Notes under the pieces: model-generated
What the model was told of the DNA's origin: nothing
The model's database searches: none
Seen by the model: the letters and a program-made list of their open reading frames with translations, nothing else
In this document: positions 43,689 to 52,483 of the stretch, piece by piece
How positions within the stretch are numbered: the stretch's first letter is position 1
How the letters are laid out: every line of letters begins with the position of its first letter
Position numbers and translations under genes: made by a program
NCBI RefSeq assembly: GCF_002886255.1
Contig: NZ_KZ614149.1
Span: 310,001-374,000, forward strand
Direction: 5' to 3'
Length of the DNA: 64,000 nucleotides
Origin: Alteribacillus bidgolensis
GTDB lineage: Bacteria; Bacillota; Bacilli; Bacillales; Marinococcaceae

Positions 43689-44531
43689 ATGATAGGAATG
43701 GAATTGTCATTTATTGAACGTGGAATAGTTGCAGCGGTACTTATAGGCTTTATTGCACCGATGATAGGATCAATATTAGCTGTACGCCGTGCTTCCATCA
43801 TTTCTGATTCGCTTTCACATGTGACGTTGACAGGTATTTCGGCAGGAGTCTTGCTTGGACAAACCGTGAACTTTATCGAAATAAATCCGCTATATACTGG
43901 ATTTGTTTTTTCTCTTATAGGTTCTTTAATCATAGAAAAATTAAGGCAAACGTATTACCATTTTCAAGAACTTGCAGCTCCAATCATTTTATCTGCAGGA
44001 GTTGGGATAAGTGCCGTAATTATGAGTGCATCACGTACTGGTTACAGTGATTGGTATGACTATTTGTTTGGCAGTATTGTTTCAGTGACTGGTGAAGATT
44101 TAGTTTTTATTATATCAACTGCTTTAGCAGTAATAATCATCTTTCTTTTGCTTTATAAGGAATTCGTTTCTGTGTCATTTGATCAAGAACATGCTAAGGT
44201 TTCAGGAATCTCCATAAAATGGATTAACTTTCTATTTTCTCTGCTTGTAGCCTTAGTTATTTCAATGTCGATGAAAGTCGTTGGGGTATTGCTGGTTGGA
44301 GCACTTGTATCTCTTCCAGTTGCTGCAGCTTTACAAGTTGCAAAAAGTTTTAAACAATTACTTTTATGGGGAATAATTTTAGGAGAAGCAGCCGTTTTAG
44401 CAGGTGTATATTTTTCATATCATTTTGATATTGCAACAGGAGGAATGATTGTTGTCACTTCTTCATTTTTATTACTTATTATTTTAATTCAGAAAAATTT
44501 CCGGTATGCGTTTGACGGGAGGAAGAGATGA
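43689..44531 (+). CDS. Zinc ABC transporter permease 2
   Basis: About 280 residues, paralogous to permease 1 throughout: RRASIISDSLSHVTLTGIS, ELAAPIILSAGVGIS and DQEHAKVSGISIKWINFLF align with the same segments. The start is uncertain. GTG 43650, ATG 43689 and ATG 43698 are in frame and none has a convincing ribosome site; 43689 is a compromise. Both genes are intact, suggesting a heterodimeric permease or alternative channels. Its stop overlaps the zur start. Confidence 0.88.
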   Translation: MIGMELSFIERGIVAAVLIGFIAPMIGSILAVRRASIISDSLSHVTLTGISAGVLLGQTVNFIEINPLYTGFVFSLIGSLIIEKLRQTYYHFQELAAPIILSAGVGISAVIMSASRTGYSDWYDYLFGSIVSVTGEDLVFIISTALAVIIIFLLLYKEFVSVSFDQEHAKVSGISIKWINFLFSLLVALVISMSMKVVGVLLVGALVSLPVAAALQVAKSFKQLLLWGIILGEAAVLAGVYFSYHFDIATGGMIVVTSSFLLLIILIQKNFRYAFDGRKR

Positions 44532-44962
44532 TGAACGTACAACAAGCGTTGAATAGATTAAAAAAAGAAGGATTTAAATTCACTGGCAAGAGAGAAAAAC
44601 TGCTTCACCTTTTTGCTGAAGAGAAGCGTTATTTATCGGCTAAGGATGTATTAACATTCATGCAAAAATTGTATCCCGGTGTTAGTTTTGACACTGTATA
44701 TCGAAACTTGGCCTTATTTGAAGAAATGGGAATACTGGAAATGACTGAACTTGAAGGAGAAAAACGTTTCAGGTTCAGCTGCTCGACGACAAAGCACCAT
44801 CATCATTTAATTTGTTTAGAATGCGGAAAAACAAAACAAATCCATTCTTGTCCGATGGATTGGATTGAAGAAAGTGTAGAAGGCGAATTTGAAGTGACCG
44901 GTCATAAATTTGAAATATACGGTTACTGTACAGAATGTCAAACGCTTACTGTGCAAAATTAA
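44528..44962 (+). CDS. zur: Zinc uptake regulator Zur (Fur family)
   Basis: 144 residues. An N-terminal winged helix (FTGKREKLLHLFAEEKRYLS, VSFDTVYRNLALFEEMG) precedes a metal-binding dimer domain with TKHHHHLICLECGKT and the C-terminal CTEC. These two CxxC pairs hold the structural zinc. The place in the zinc operon and the operator upstream favour Zur over Fur or PerR. It represses its own operon when zinc is sufficient. GGGAGGAAGAG precedes ATG ATG. Confidence 0.92.
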   Translation: MMNVQQALNRLKKEGFKFTGKREKLLHLFAEEKRYLSAKDVLTFMQKLYPGVSFDTVYRNLALFEEMGILEMTELEGEKRFRFSCSTTKHHHHLICLECGKTKQIHSCPMDWIEESVEGEFEVTGHKFEIYGYCTECQTLTVQN

Positions 44963-45082
44963 CACCAATGGAACGGTTGTTTGAAATTGGCAGTTTGAAA
45001 GGATAGCCCCGTGGGATAATAAGAATGCTCTTTTTTGTATGGTTTTTAAGAAACTTGAAAAGAGCAGGGAGGGGGCAGCAGC

Positions 45083-45505
45083 ATGGACGAAATGGATAAG
45101 CAAAATAATGAGTTGGAAAATGAGGCGAATCTTCTTGCAAACGAAGGAGAATATCCAGAAGATAATCTCGCGGATACAGATTATAATATGGAAACAGCTT
45201 CAGAAGTAGCAGCTCCTGGAATTGGCAATCGCTCGAATTTAGCAGAACCTGAACGAGAAGAAGAAGAGCAGGATGCGACAATGGAAGCAAATGTCAATGA
45301 TGAATCCATGGGAAAAGGACTTGGTATAACAGCATTGATTTTAAGCATCTGTTCTTTATTTTTCTTACCCGTGATAACAGGTGGGGCAGGAATAGTCCTC
45401 GGTATTTTTGCAGCACGAAAAGGAGCAAATGCTTTAGGATATTGGTCTATCGGTTTAGGTGCTTTTTCGATTGCTATGACCGTCATTTTTGCACCATTTT
45501 TCTAG
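45083..45505 (+). CDS. yqfX: YqfX-like DUF4190-type membrane protein
   Basis: 140 residues. A long acidic, disordered N-terminal half (1-75, rich in Glu and Asn) is followed by two or three membrane segments in GLGITALILSICSLFFLP and GGAGIVLGIFAARKGANALG. The GIVLGIFAARKGxxxLGY pattern is typical of small DUF4190-like proteins, and the position beside ispG matches yqfX. The function is unknown. GGGAGGGGG precedes the ATG. Confidence 0.8.
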   Translation: MDEMDKQNNELENEANLLANEGEYPEDNLADTDYNMETASEVAAPGIGNRSNLAEPEREEEEQDATMEANVNDESMGKGLGITALILSICSLFFLPVITGGAGIVLGIFAARKGANALGYWSIGLGAFSIAMTVIFAPFF

Positions 45506-45549
45506 TTACAAAGCAACCTTTTCCAATTTTATTAGGAAAATGGAAAAAG

Positions 45550-45585
45550 AAAAGAGCTGTTCCGAAAAATCGGAACAGCTCTTTT
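45550..45585. terminator. Bidirectional terminator between yqfX and ispG
   Basis: AAAAGAGCTGTTCCG and CGGAACAGCTCTTTT form a perfect 15-bp stem around a 6-nt loop with A/T-rich flanks on both sides. Confidence 0.93.
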
Positions 45586-45629
45586 AAATAAAAAAGGTGT
45601 AAACAGTAATAACTACTCAAAAAAGCCAA

Positions 45630-45685
45630 GCAAAACTATGACTTCCGCCCTTGGGAGATGGCAATAATCCAAGTTTTTCTAATTA
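45630..45685 (+). repeat. Degenerate R1 repeat at the ispG 3' end
   Basis: CAAAACTATGACTTCCGCC, then CCAAGTTTTTCTAATTAGG, matches the 3' half of R1 with a damaged hairpin. Its terminal CTAAT overlaps the last codons of ispG on the opposite strand and supplies the ispG stop codon (45679-45681). Confidence 0.65.
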
Positions 45686-46782
45686 GGTGCTGCAGTTTCT
45701 TCTTTTTTATAATGTTCTTCCGCTATTTTATCGACTTCTTTTTTTAATTCCTCTACCATGGTTTCTTCTGGAACCTTCCGTATAATCTCTCCATGACGGA
45801 ATAAGAGACCTTCTCCGCGAGCACCGGCAATGCCAATGTCAGCTTCTCTTGCTTCTCCTGGCCCGTTAACGGCACAGCCAAGCACCGCCACTTTAATTGG
45901 TGCTTTAATAGTGGAAATGTAATCTTCTACTTCATTTGCAATGCTTATAAGGTCAATTTCAATGCGTCCGCAGGTTGGACAAGAAATCAGCGTTGCTGCA
46001 TTAGAAGCCAGCCCGAATGTTTTTAGTAGTTCTCTGCCAACTTTTACTTCTTCAACCGGATCCGCACTTAAGGAAATACGTAATGTGTTTCCAATGCCTT
46101 TACTTAAAATAGCGCCAAGTCCTGCCGAACTTTTCACCGTTCCAGCAAATTGCGTTCCTGATTCCGTAATCCCTAAATGAAGAGGATAAGAAAATGCTTT
46201 GGCTGCTTTTTCATATGCTTCAATAGCGAGATTTACATCAGAGGCTTTCATTGAAACAATAATGTCATAAAAATCCAAATCCTCAAGGATTTTAATATGA
46301 TGCAAAGCACTTTCTACCATACCATCTGCAGTCGGATAACCATATTTATCTAAGATTCGCTTTTCAAGTGAACCGGCATTCACACCAATACGAATAGGTA
46401 TGTTTTTCTCTTTTGCCGCTTTCACTACGGCTTCTACTTTTTCTCGCTTCCCAATGTTACCAGGATTAATTCGAATCTTGTCTGCTCCGCCTTCGATAGC
46501 TTTAAGAGCGAGCCTATAATCAAAGTGTATATCAACCACAAGCGGAATGCTTATCCTTTTTTTTATTTCAGGAATTGCTTCTGCGGCTTTCATATCCGGA
46601 CACGCAACACGAACGATTTGGCACCCGGCTTCTTCTAAACGTTTTATTTCAGTGACTGTTTTTTCTACATCATGGGTTTTTGTGGTGGTCATACTTTGAA
46701 CGACCACTTCATCATTTCCGCCAATAACCAGATTCCCTACTTTTACAGGTCTGGTTTCTGTACGGTGAGTGATATGGCTCAT
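45679..46782 (-). CDS. ispG: 4-hydroxy-3-methylbut-2-en-1-yl diphosphate synthase IspG
   Basis: 367 residues. It catalyses the step before IspH in the MEP pathway, converting ME-cPP to HMBPP with a 4Fe-4S cluster. TIM-barrel signatures are VQSMTTTKTHDVE, RINPGNIG and IRIGVNAGSLEKRIL. Cluster ligands are in SCPTCGRIEID (two Cys) and GCAVNGPGEARE. The start ATG has AGGGG about 12 nt upstream. The last codons and the TAG stop are formed by the end of an R1 repeat on the other strand. Confidence 0.96.
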   Translation of the reverse strand: MSHITHRTETRPVKVGNLVIGGNDEVVVQSMTTTKTHDVEKTVTEIKRLEEAGCQIVRVACPDMKAAEAIPEIKKRISIPLVVDIHFDYRLALKAIEGGADKIRINPGNIGKREKVEAVVKAAKEKNIPIRIGVNAGSLEKRILDKYGYPTADGMVESALHHIKILEDLDFYDIIVSMKASDVNLAIEAYEKAAKAFSYPLHLGITESGTQFAGTVKSSAGLGAILSKGIGNTLRISLSADPVEEVKVGRELLKTFGLASNAATLISCPTCGRIEIDLISIANEVEDYISTIKAPIKVAVLGCAVNGPGEAREADIGIAGARGEGLLFRHGEIIRKVPEETMVEELKKEVDKIAEEHYKKEETAAPN

Positions 46783-46916
46783 GTATCCATTCGCCCCTTT
46801 TGTGGTTATTAGTGTGATAATTTTGGTGGCTTTTATGGTTATTTAAAATGATCACGTGGTTATTGTATCAGCGTTTTGAATGATTTGGCAAGCAGAGCTG
46901 TTCCTCGTTAGCAGCA

Positions 46917-47255
46917 TTATGAATTCGATTCATAAACTGGAAAGAAATATGACTTGTCCACTTGAATGCTTTCTGGAGACAAACCATTATTTAATTTCTC
47001 AAAGTCGCTGCTGATTTGTTCGATTGAAGCTGGAACGGGGCCGTCATGCAGCTTTTCAACAACAGATAATACGGTTTGGCCAGGTTCAACTGTAACTTCT
47101 ATTTTATTTTGGTCGTCTAAGGTATCAGAAGAAGGGAGGGACGTCGAACTGCTATCTGATTCCATCGGTGGTGTAAATAATGTACCTTCAGTTATATCAT
47201 AATATATGGAAGTACAAACTAGTAAAAAAAGAAGAAAAAATAACAGTTTTTTCAT
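46917..47255 (-). CDS. yqfZ: YqfZ-like secreted protein with LysM-like domain
   Basis: 112 residues. It starts after TGGAGG on the minus strand. A signal peptide or anchor (KKLLFFLLFLLVCTSIYY) precedes a Ser/Asp linker and a LysM-like segment (VEPGQTVLSVVEKLHDG, ESIQVDKSYFFPVY). YqfZ lies near ispG in B. subtilis and is a mother-cell sporulation gene as I recall. A cell-wall-binding role is inferred from the domain only. Confidence 0.75.
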   Translation of the reverse strand: MKKLLFFLLFLLVCTSIYYDITEGTLFTPPMESDSSSTSLPSSDTLDDQNKIEVTVEPGQTVLSVVEKLHDGPVPASIEQISSDFEKLNNGLSPESIQVDKSYFFPVYESNS

Positions 47256-47366
47256 TTTCCTTAATCCTCCATTACATTCATAAAAGTTATAATGTATACG
47301 TATGAGTAATATAGTGTTTTATGCTTCAAAGTTGGACAAGTTGAAAAAAGGAGAGTTGGATTATAA

Positions 47367-48260
47367 ATGAAAATGTGGAATAGGGTATTGCTCGGATTTA
47401 TAACTTCAGTGATTATAGCTAGTGTTCCTTCTGCTGCGTTTGCAGATGCTGCAGAAGGAGAAGTTACAGTAACTTTAGGTGAAGACCTAAGTGAAAAGCA
47501 AAGAAGCAGTTTGCTTGAAGAAATGGATGTGGCTGAGGACGTCGAAGTGGTAACAGTAACAAATGAAGAAGAACACGACTATTTAGGAGATTACATGGAT
47601 GCTTCTGATATTGGGAGTAAAGCGTTGTCGTCTTCCAAAATTACAGCAGGCAATGAAGGCAAAGGAATTAATGTGGAAACGAATCATATTACGAAAGTGA
47701 CGGAAGGTATATATGCCAATACGTTAGTCACAGCGGGGGTTGAGGATGCAGATGTTTATATAACCGCTCCTTTTGATGTATCAGGTACCGCAGCTCTTAC
47801 AGGTATTATTAAAGCGTATGAAATTCAAAACGACATCGATATTCCTGAAGAGCAGAAAAAAGTGGCTAATGAGGAAATGGTAAAAACCTCGGAACTTGGG
47901 GAACGTATAGGTATGGAAGAAGCAACAGAGCTCATCACAAGAATTAAAGAAGAAATCGGTGATCAACCAGTTGAATCAGAAGAAGATTTACGCGATTTAA
48001 TTGAGAGAATTGCGAATGAAATGGGTATTGAGTTAACAGATGAGGAAATGGAAGGACTTGTTTCCTTGTTTAATCGTATGAAAAATTTAAATATCGATTG
48101 GAACCAAGTGCAAGATCAAATCACACATATACGAGATAATTTAGACGAATTCTTAAATCGGGAAGATACGCAATCGTTTATCTCCAGCTTTTTAGATTTT
48201 ATTAATGAATTAATTGATTCACTCAGAAGCTGGTTTGGCGGAGAAAACGAATCAGCTTAA
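47367..48260 (+). CDS. Exported DUF1002 protein
   Basis: 297 residues with a clear signal peptide (LLGFITSVIIASVPSAAFADA). VTVTLGEDLSEKQRSSLL, DIGSKALSSSKIT and VYITAPFDVSGTAALTGIIKA are typical of DUF1002 proteins in Firmicutes. The C-terminal half is helical and acidic. No enzymatic motif is visible and the function is unknown. AAAGGAGAG precedes the ATG. It is alone between yqfZ and the short NfeD gene and has its own terminator. Confidence 0.85.
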   Translation: MKMWNRVLLGFITSVIIASVPSAAFADAAEGEVTVTLGEDLSEKQRSSLLEEMDVAEDVEVVTVTNEEEHDYLGDYMDASDIGSKALSSSKITAGNEGKGINVETNHITKVTEGIYANTLVTAGVEDADVYITAPFDVSGTAALTGIIKAYEIQNDIDIPEEQKKVANEEMVKTSELGERIGMEEATELITRIKEEIGDQPVESEEDLRDLIERIANEMGIELTDEEMEGLVSLFNRMKNLNIDWNQVQDQITHIRDNLDEFLNREDTQSFISSFLDFINELIDSLRSWFGGENESA

Positions 48261-48278
48261 CAAAAAATAATTTAAAAA

Positions 48279-48316
48279 AAGGTTTGCACAGTTTATCGTG
48301 CAAGCCTTGTTTTTTT
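48279..48316 (+). terminator. Terminator after DUF1002 gene
   Basis: AAGG-t-TTGCAC (48279-48289) pairs with GTGCAA-g-CCTT (48298-48308), then G and T7. Confidence 0.88.
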
Positions 48317-48476
48317 AGGTTTTTAATGTGATTATTAAGCCGACTTTTTCTTTTGGATTTTATATCGTGAAAATCTATGGAAAAAAGGATAAAATAGAAG
48401 TGAAACGGTTTAATGCTGCATACGTATACTCAATTGAACTCTATTGAATTTATGCTCAAAAAGGAGCTGAAAAATA

Positions 48477-49118
48477 ATGGAACTGTTAAATTATGCAAGT
48501 ATTGGGTTTTTAATTGTGTTTTTTGGGACCGTTTTTTTAACAGGGGAAATGTTAGTAAAAGCAAAAGGGTTATTTGCCGTTTTAGGAATAGCTTTTATGA
48601 GTTTGTTCTTTTCTGTTCATATTGACTCAGCATCTAGTATGTGGATTCTTATTTTATATGCTGCTGGTCTTGGCTTAATTATATTAGATGGAAAAGTTAT
48701 CAGTGACGGAACGATAGCTGTATTAGGTGCGCTGCTTATGGGGCTTGGCATAGCTGTTCCGACACCGAACATTACGTATGGTATATTAGTTGTATTTGGA
48801 TTTATAATAGGCCTTTTTGCTGCAGGACTTTTCTTAAAAGTATTTCCTCGAAGAAAATTATGGTCAAAGATAACGCTTAGAGATCGGTTGAGCGGGGAAC
48901 AGGGGTATAATTCAATGAGTGACACATACAAAGCACTCGAAGGAAAAGAAGGAAAAACAATCACACCCTTCCGTCCGATAGGAACGATTACTATTGAAGG
49001 AGATCAATATAGTGCGACAAGCGGTGGACAATGGATTGAGTCCGGTGAAGAAATAGTCGTCGTATCTGTAGATGGAACAAGAATACTGGTAAAGAGAAAA
49101 GAAAATAATAACGAATAA
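48477..49118 (+). CDS. Short NfeD-family membrane protein (no protease domain)
   Basis: 213 residues with about five membrane helices (8-130) and a C-terminal OB-fold NfeD domain. The segment GKEGKTITPFRPIGTITIEG is similar to the C-terminus of the long NfeD at 9827-11143 (GKTGKSLTPLRPSGSIIVG). It lacks the ClpP-like domain. Short NfeD proteins usually pair with a flotillin such as FloT, but no flotillin gene is adjacent. It may act with FloA or a distant partner. GGAGCTG precedes the ATG. Confidence 0.86.
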   Translation: MELLNYASIGFLIVFFGTVFLTGEMLVKAKGLFAVLGIAFMSLFFSVHIDSASSMWILILYAAGLGLIILDGKVISDGTIAVLGALLMGLGIAVPTPNITYGILVVFGFIIGLFAAGLFLKVFPRRKLWSKITLRDRLSGEQGYNSMSDTYKALEGKEGKTITPFRPIGTITIEGDQYSATSGGQWIESGEEIVVVSVDGTRILVKRKENNNE

Positions 49119-49123
49119 AGAAA

Positions 49124-49154
49124 GAAACTGGAACAAAAACCAGTTTCTTTTTTA
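49124..49154. terminator. Terminator between short nfeD and yqgB
   Basis: AGAAACTGG (49124-49132) pairs with CCAGTTTCT (49141-49149), followed by T5. It overlaps the 3' end of the opposing gene. Confidence 0.88.
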
Positions 49155-49934
49155 TTCTGATACTGCTGCATTTTTTGGTTTTGGTAATTTTTTGTAAACA
49201 TTGTATAACATGAAAAATGCAATGGCCCAATAGAGTGTGAAAGCAAACGGCAATTGAAATGGCAACACATCAATAAGTGCAGAAATGACAGTAGGCAGTG
49301 TCACTGTATAAGCACAAATAATCCAAATTTGACGATAGGTTAAACGAATCGGAGCGGCTTTTCTTATTAATAACCCAAATAGAGTAAGGGCAAATATTCC
49401 TATAAATTTTAAGCCAGTTGAAAATAAATAAAGTAATAGCAAAACAACAGGAATCAATATGGGAAACAATCCACTTAAAGTATCCGCAAATGTTAGGATA
49501 TCATCTTTTGATAATTGAATATTTCCAGCTTGATCATACCGAAACGTTTGTATTGTGCCATCTTCTGCTATTACTACCTCTTCACGCAGTAACGCAGTAG
49601 TGTTTTCTTCTTGTTCTATATCTTCTCTAGTTATTTCTCCGGATGCATCAAAAACAATGGTTTCATTCTCATGTTCATATATTTGAGGTTCCTTTTGCTC
49701 CGAGTGAAGTTGGCCGTTTTGCAGTTGGAAGTCTGGGATTTCTTCTGAAAGTGCATTTTCTACTTTATTGGCTGTCGAAAAAATAGTGTTTGTAAATAAT
49801 ACGCTAACAGGAATACTAGTAATTAACATTAAGAAAAACACATAACCAATGGTTTTACCAATTCCTTGAAACCGGAAACGGCCGATATACATTGGTGAGT
49901 ATAAACTTTTTAAAAACTTTTGGAATATGTTCAC
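49152..49934 (-). CDS. yqgB: DUF1189 membrane protein YqgB
   Basis: 260 residues. The N-terminal segment FLKSLYSPMYIGRFRFQGIG and first helix (GYVFFLMLITSIPVSVLF) are typical of DUF1189. An extracytoplasmic domain (~50-165) follows, then four membrane helices. The position upstream of yqgC-sodA matches B. subtilis yqgB. Some DUF1189 proteins are linked to maltodextrin transport, but no such genes are nearby and I leave the function open. Confidence 0.83.
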   Translation of the reverse strand: MNIFQKFLKSLYSPMYIGRFRFQGIGKTIGYVFFLMLITSIPVSVLFTNTIFSTANKVENALSEEIPDFQLQNGQLHSEQKEPQIYEHENETIVFDASGEITREDIEQEENTTALLREEVVIAEDGTIQTFRYDQAGNIQLSKDDILTFADTLSGLFPILIPVVLLLLYLFSTGLKFIGIFALTLFGLLIRKAAPIRLTYRQIWIICAYTVTLPTVISALIDVLPFQLPFAFTLYWAIAFFMLYNVYKKLPKPKNAAVSE

Positions 49935-50087
49935 AACACAATCTCCTTTCTGCCGTTTTATTTTACCTTAATATTTCTAACGAAAAAAGGACTTGTTCGT
50001 TGAAAAGACGAAACAAGGGGCAGTGTTTGTTAAATTCTTCTTAAAGTTATGAGCAACAGCAAATCGATACCTTTATAAATGAAAATC

Positions 50088-50114
50088 TTAATAAAATCTT
50101 TACAAAAATTAAAT
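50088..50114 (+). promoter_or_regulatory. Possible PhoP box upstream of Na/Pi symporter
   Basis: TTAATA (50088-50093), TTTACA (50099-50104) and TTAAAT (50109-50114) recur with 11- and 10-bp steps, like the TT(A/T)ACA direct repeats bound by PhoP. The AT-rich background weakens this. Confidence 0.35.
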
Positions 50115-50195
50115 AATTCCTCAATATTGTATAAGTACGATGTAAGAGGTTTGTCGAAAAAGGGGATATAATTTTAATCGAAGGGATGAATAGAT

Positions 50196-51818
50196 GTGGA
50201 TCTTCAAACAATCTTATTCACATTTTTAGGTGGTCTCGGTGTATTTTTATTTGGAATTAAATTTATGGGAGACGGTCTTCAAAAAATTGCTGGAGACAGG
50301 CTGAGAGAAATTTTGGACAAGTTTACAAGCAATCCTTTTATGGGTGTACTGGCCGGGATTTTTGTAACGGTATTGATTCAATCAAGCAGTGGTTCTACAG
50401 TTTTGACCGTTGGACTCGTTAATGCTGGTTTTATGACCCTTCAGCAGGCAATTGGGGTTATAATGGGAGCAAATATCGGAACAACAGTAACAGCTTTCAT
50501 TATTGGTATTAAGATTGAAGATTATGCTTTACCTATTTTATTTTTAGGAACAGTTCTTATCTTTTTCTTTAAAAATAAGAAGGTTAACAATTACGGACAA
50601 GTTATTTTCGGGTTCGGCGCTCTTTTCTTTGGTCTTTCCTTAATGGGAGATGGATTAGAGCCTTTAGAAGGTTTAGAAGGCTTTAAAGAATTAACTCTTA
50701 ATATGAGTGAAAATCCGCTCTTGGGTGTAGTTATAGGTGCTTTATTTACCGTATCTGTTCAAAGTTCTTCTGCCTCCATTGGTTTGCTGCAAGAACTTTA
50801 TGACCAGGGCTCCCTTATGTTGGATGCTGCTCTTCCAGTGTTATTCGGTGATAATATTGGTACAACAATAACAGCTGTACTGGCTGCTCTAGGTGCTTCC
50901 GTAGCAGCAAAACGTGCAGCCCTTACGCATGTTATTTTTAACCTTATCGGGGCAACAATTATTATTATTTTATTAGTTCCGTACACTGCTTTTATTGAGA
51001 ATCTGCAAGGCTGGCTGAATTTAAATAAGCCGATGACGATTGCTTTTGCACACGGAATTTTTAATGTATCGAATACAATTCTTCAGATTCCATTTGTTGG
51101 CTTGCTTGCTCTACTCGTTACAAAATTAATACCTGGTAATGAAACAGAAATTGAATATAAAGCGAAGCACCTTGATACCAGTTTTATACAGCGTTCACCT
51201 TCGATTGCGTTAGGACAGGCAAAGTCGGAGACACTTCGTATGGCAGAGTTTGCTGAAAAAGGACTTATAGAAGCTAGAAATTATTTGAAAACAAATCAAA
51301 AACGGCATTCCGAATTAACTGTTCAATTTGAAGAAGCGATCAATAATTTAGATAGAAAAATAACCGATTATCTAGTAATGATCTCTGAGCGATCTTTATC
51401 AGATGAAAATTCAAGAATGCATTCTTTGTTAATGGATACCGTCCGTGACTTAGAACGTGTCGGTGATCATATGGAAAATTTAGTCGAGCTCGTTGATTAT
51501 CAGCTCACAAACAAAGTAACACTTTCAGAGGATGCGTATGCTGATTTGGAAGAAATGTTTGATTTAACAATAAACACTTTAAAAAATGCAATAAGCGCGT
51601 TAGAAAATGATGATTTAGAAGAAGCAAAAGAAGTAGTAAAACAAGAAGAAGAAATAGACAAGATGGAACGTAAACTTCGGAAGAAGCATATCTTACGACT
51701 GAATGAAGGTAAATGTTCTGGTTCGGCAGGGATCATTTTTGTTGATATTGTCAGCAACCTTGAAAGAGTTGGAGATCATTCCGTTAATATTGCAGAAGTA
51801 GTATTAGAGGAAGAATAA
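50196..51818 (+). CDS. Na/Pi cotransporter with C-terminal PhoU domain
   Basis: 540 residues, GTG start. The membrane part (1-315) has the two inverted NptA repeats, each with the substrate-site QSSS motif (TVLIQSSSGSTVLTVGLV and FTVSVQSSSASIGLLQEL). The C-terminal ~200 residues form a PhoU-like helical bundle (HSLLMDTVRDLERVGDHMEN, IVSNLERVGDHSVNIAEV). It should import phosphate with sodium, the PhoU part sensing or gating. A sodium-coupled carrier suits saline or alkaline habitats. It is monocistronic, with a terminator after the stop. Confidence 0.9.
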   Translation: MDLQTILFTFLGGLGVFLFGIKFMGDGLQKIAGDRLREILDKFTSNPFMGVLAGIFVTVLIQSSSGSTVLTVGLVNAGFMTLQQAIGVIMGANIGTTVTAFIIGIKIEDYALPILFLGTVLIFFFKNKKVNNYGQVIFGFGALFFGLSLMGDGLEPLEGLEGFKELTLNMSENPLLGVVIGALFTVSVQSSSASIGLLQELYDQGSLMLDAALPVLFGDNIGTTITAVLAALGASVAAKRAALTHVIFNLIGATIIIILLVPYTAFIENLQGWLNLNKPMTIAFAHGIFNVSNTILQIPFVGLLALLVTKLIPGNETEIEYKAKHLDTSFIQRSPSIALGQAKSETLRMAEFAEKGLIEARNYLKTNQKRHSELTVQFEEAINNLDRKITDYLVMISERSLSDENSRMHSLLMDTVRDLERVGDHMENLVELVDYQLTNKVTLSEDAYADLEEMFDLTINTLKNAISALENDDLEEAKEVVKQEEEIDKMERKLRKKHILRLNEGKCSGSAGIIFVDIVSNLERVGDHSVNIAEVVLEEE

Positions 51819-51826
51819 TGTATAAT

Positions 51827-51860
51827 AAGAAGGTGTCCAATAAAAAGGATGCCTTCTTTT
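51827..51860 (+). terminator. Terminator after Na/Pi symporter gene
   Basis: AAGAAGG (51827-51833) pairs with CCTTCTT (51852-51858), extended by TCC/GGA pairing and followed by T. Confidence 0.75.
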
Positions 51861-51904
51861 CAATTATCCCGTGTTACTAGTCATAACAGGAAGGAATAAA
51901 TTTT

Positions 51905-52390
51905 ATGTTTGATACCGTATTGTATATTTTAGCGGCAATATGTTATGTCCTTGCAATAATAGGTGTTGTTTACCCAATTGTCCCTAGCGGTTTATTTTAT
52001 GGAGCAGCTGTACTTATACTAGGATATATTAAAGGGTTTATGAATTTTGATGTGTCTTTTTGGATTATTCAAGGAATAATAGCCTTTTTCTTATTTTTCG
52101 TTGACTATGCTGTTAATTATTTTGGTATACAAAAGAGCGGTGGAACAAAAGCTGCAGTATGGGGCAGTTTAATTGGTATTGTTATCGGTCCCTTTATCAT
52201 CCCGGTTATTGGTATTCTCATTGGTGCAATCGCCGGAGCCATCATAGGGCAGGTGTTTTCAGGAGAAAAATCGTGGAAAAAAATAGGGAAAGTCGGATTT
52301 GGATCTGTCGCTGGTTTTATTGTAAGTGTATTATTAAAAGGAATTGTATTAATTTCAAATATGATTTATCTTCTTATTAAAATTATATAA
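51905..52390 (+). CDS. yqgC: DUF456 membrane protein YqgC
   Basis: 161 residues, almost wholly hydrophobic, with four or five helices. Gly-rich segments (AAVWGSLIGIVIGPFIIP, GILIGAIAGAIIGQVFSG) are the DUF456 signature. The gene sits before sodA as in B. subtilis, here with a tRNA cluster inserted between. GGAAGG lies a little far upstream of the ATG. The function is unknown. Confidence 0.83.
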   Translation: MFDTVLYILAAICYVLAIIGVVYPIVPSGLFYGAAVLILGYIKGFMNFDVSFWIIQGIIAFFLFFVDYAVNYFGIQKSGGTKAAVWGSLIGIVIGPFIIPVIGILIGAIAGAIIGQVFSGEKSWKKIGKVGFGSVAGFIVSVLLKGIVLISNMIYLLIKII

Positions 52391-52408
52391 AAAAATTGGA
52401 TGAAGTTG

Positions 52409-52437
52409 TTGACTAGGTGTTGCTACCATGATAATAT
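52409..52437 (+). promoter_or_regulatory. Promoter of the tRNA cluster
   Basis: TTGACT (52409-52414), a 17-bp spacer and TAATAT (52432-52437) lie about 45 bp before tRNA-Asn. Confidence 0.75.
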
Positions 52438-52483
52438 AATTATTGTCGTTGAAAAACGGATTGCTTATCTTCATAATTAAAAT

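Noticed and set aside
52159..52380. 73-codon frame inside yqgC
   Set aside because: Trp/Arg/Cys-rich shadow of the hydrophobic yqgC frame.
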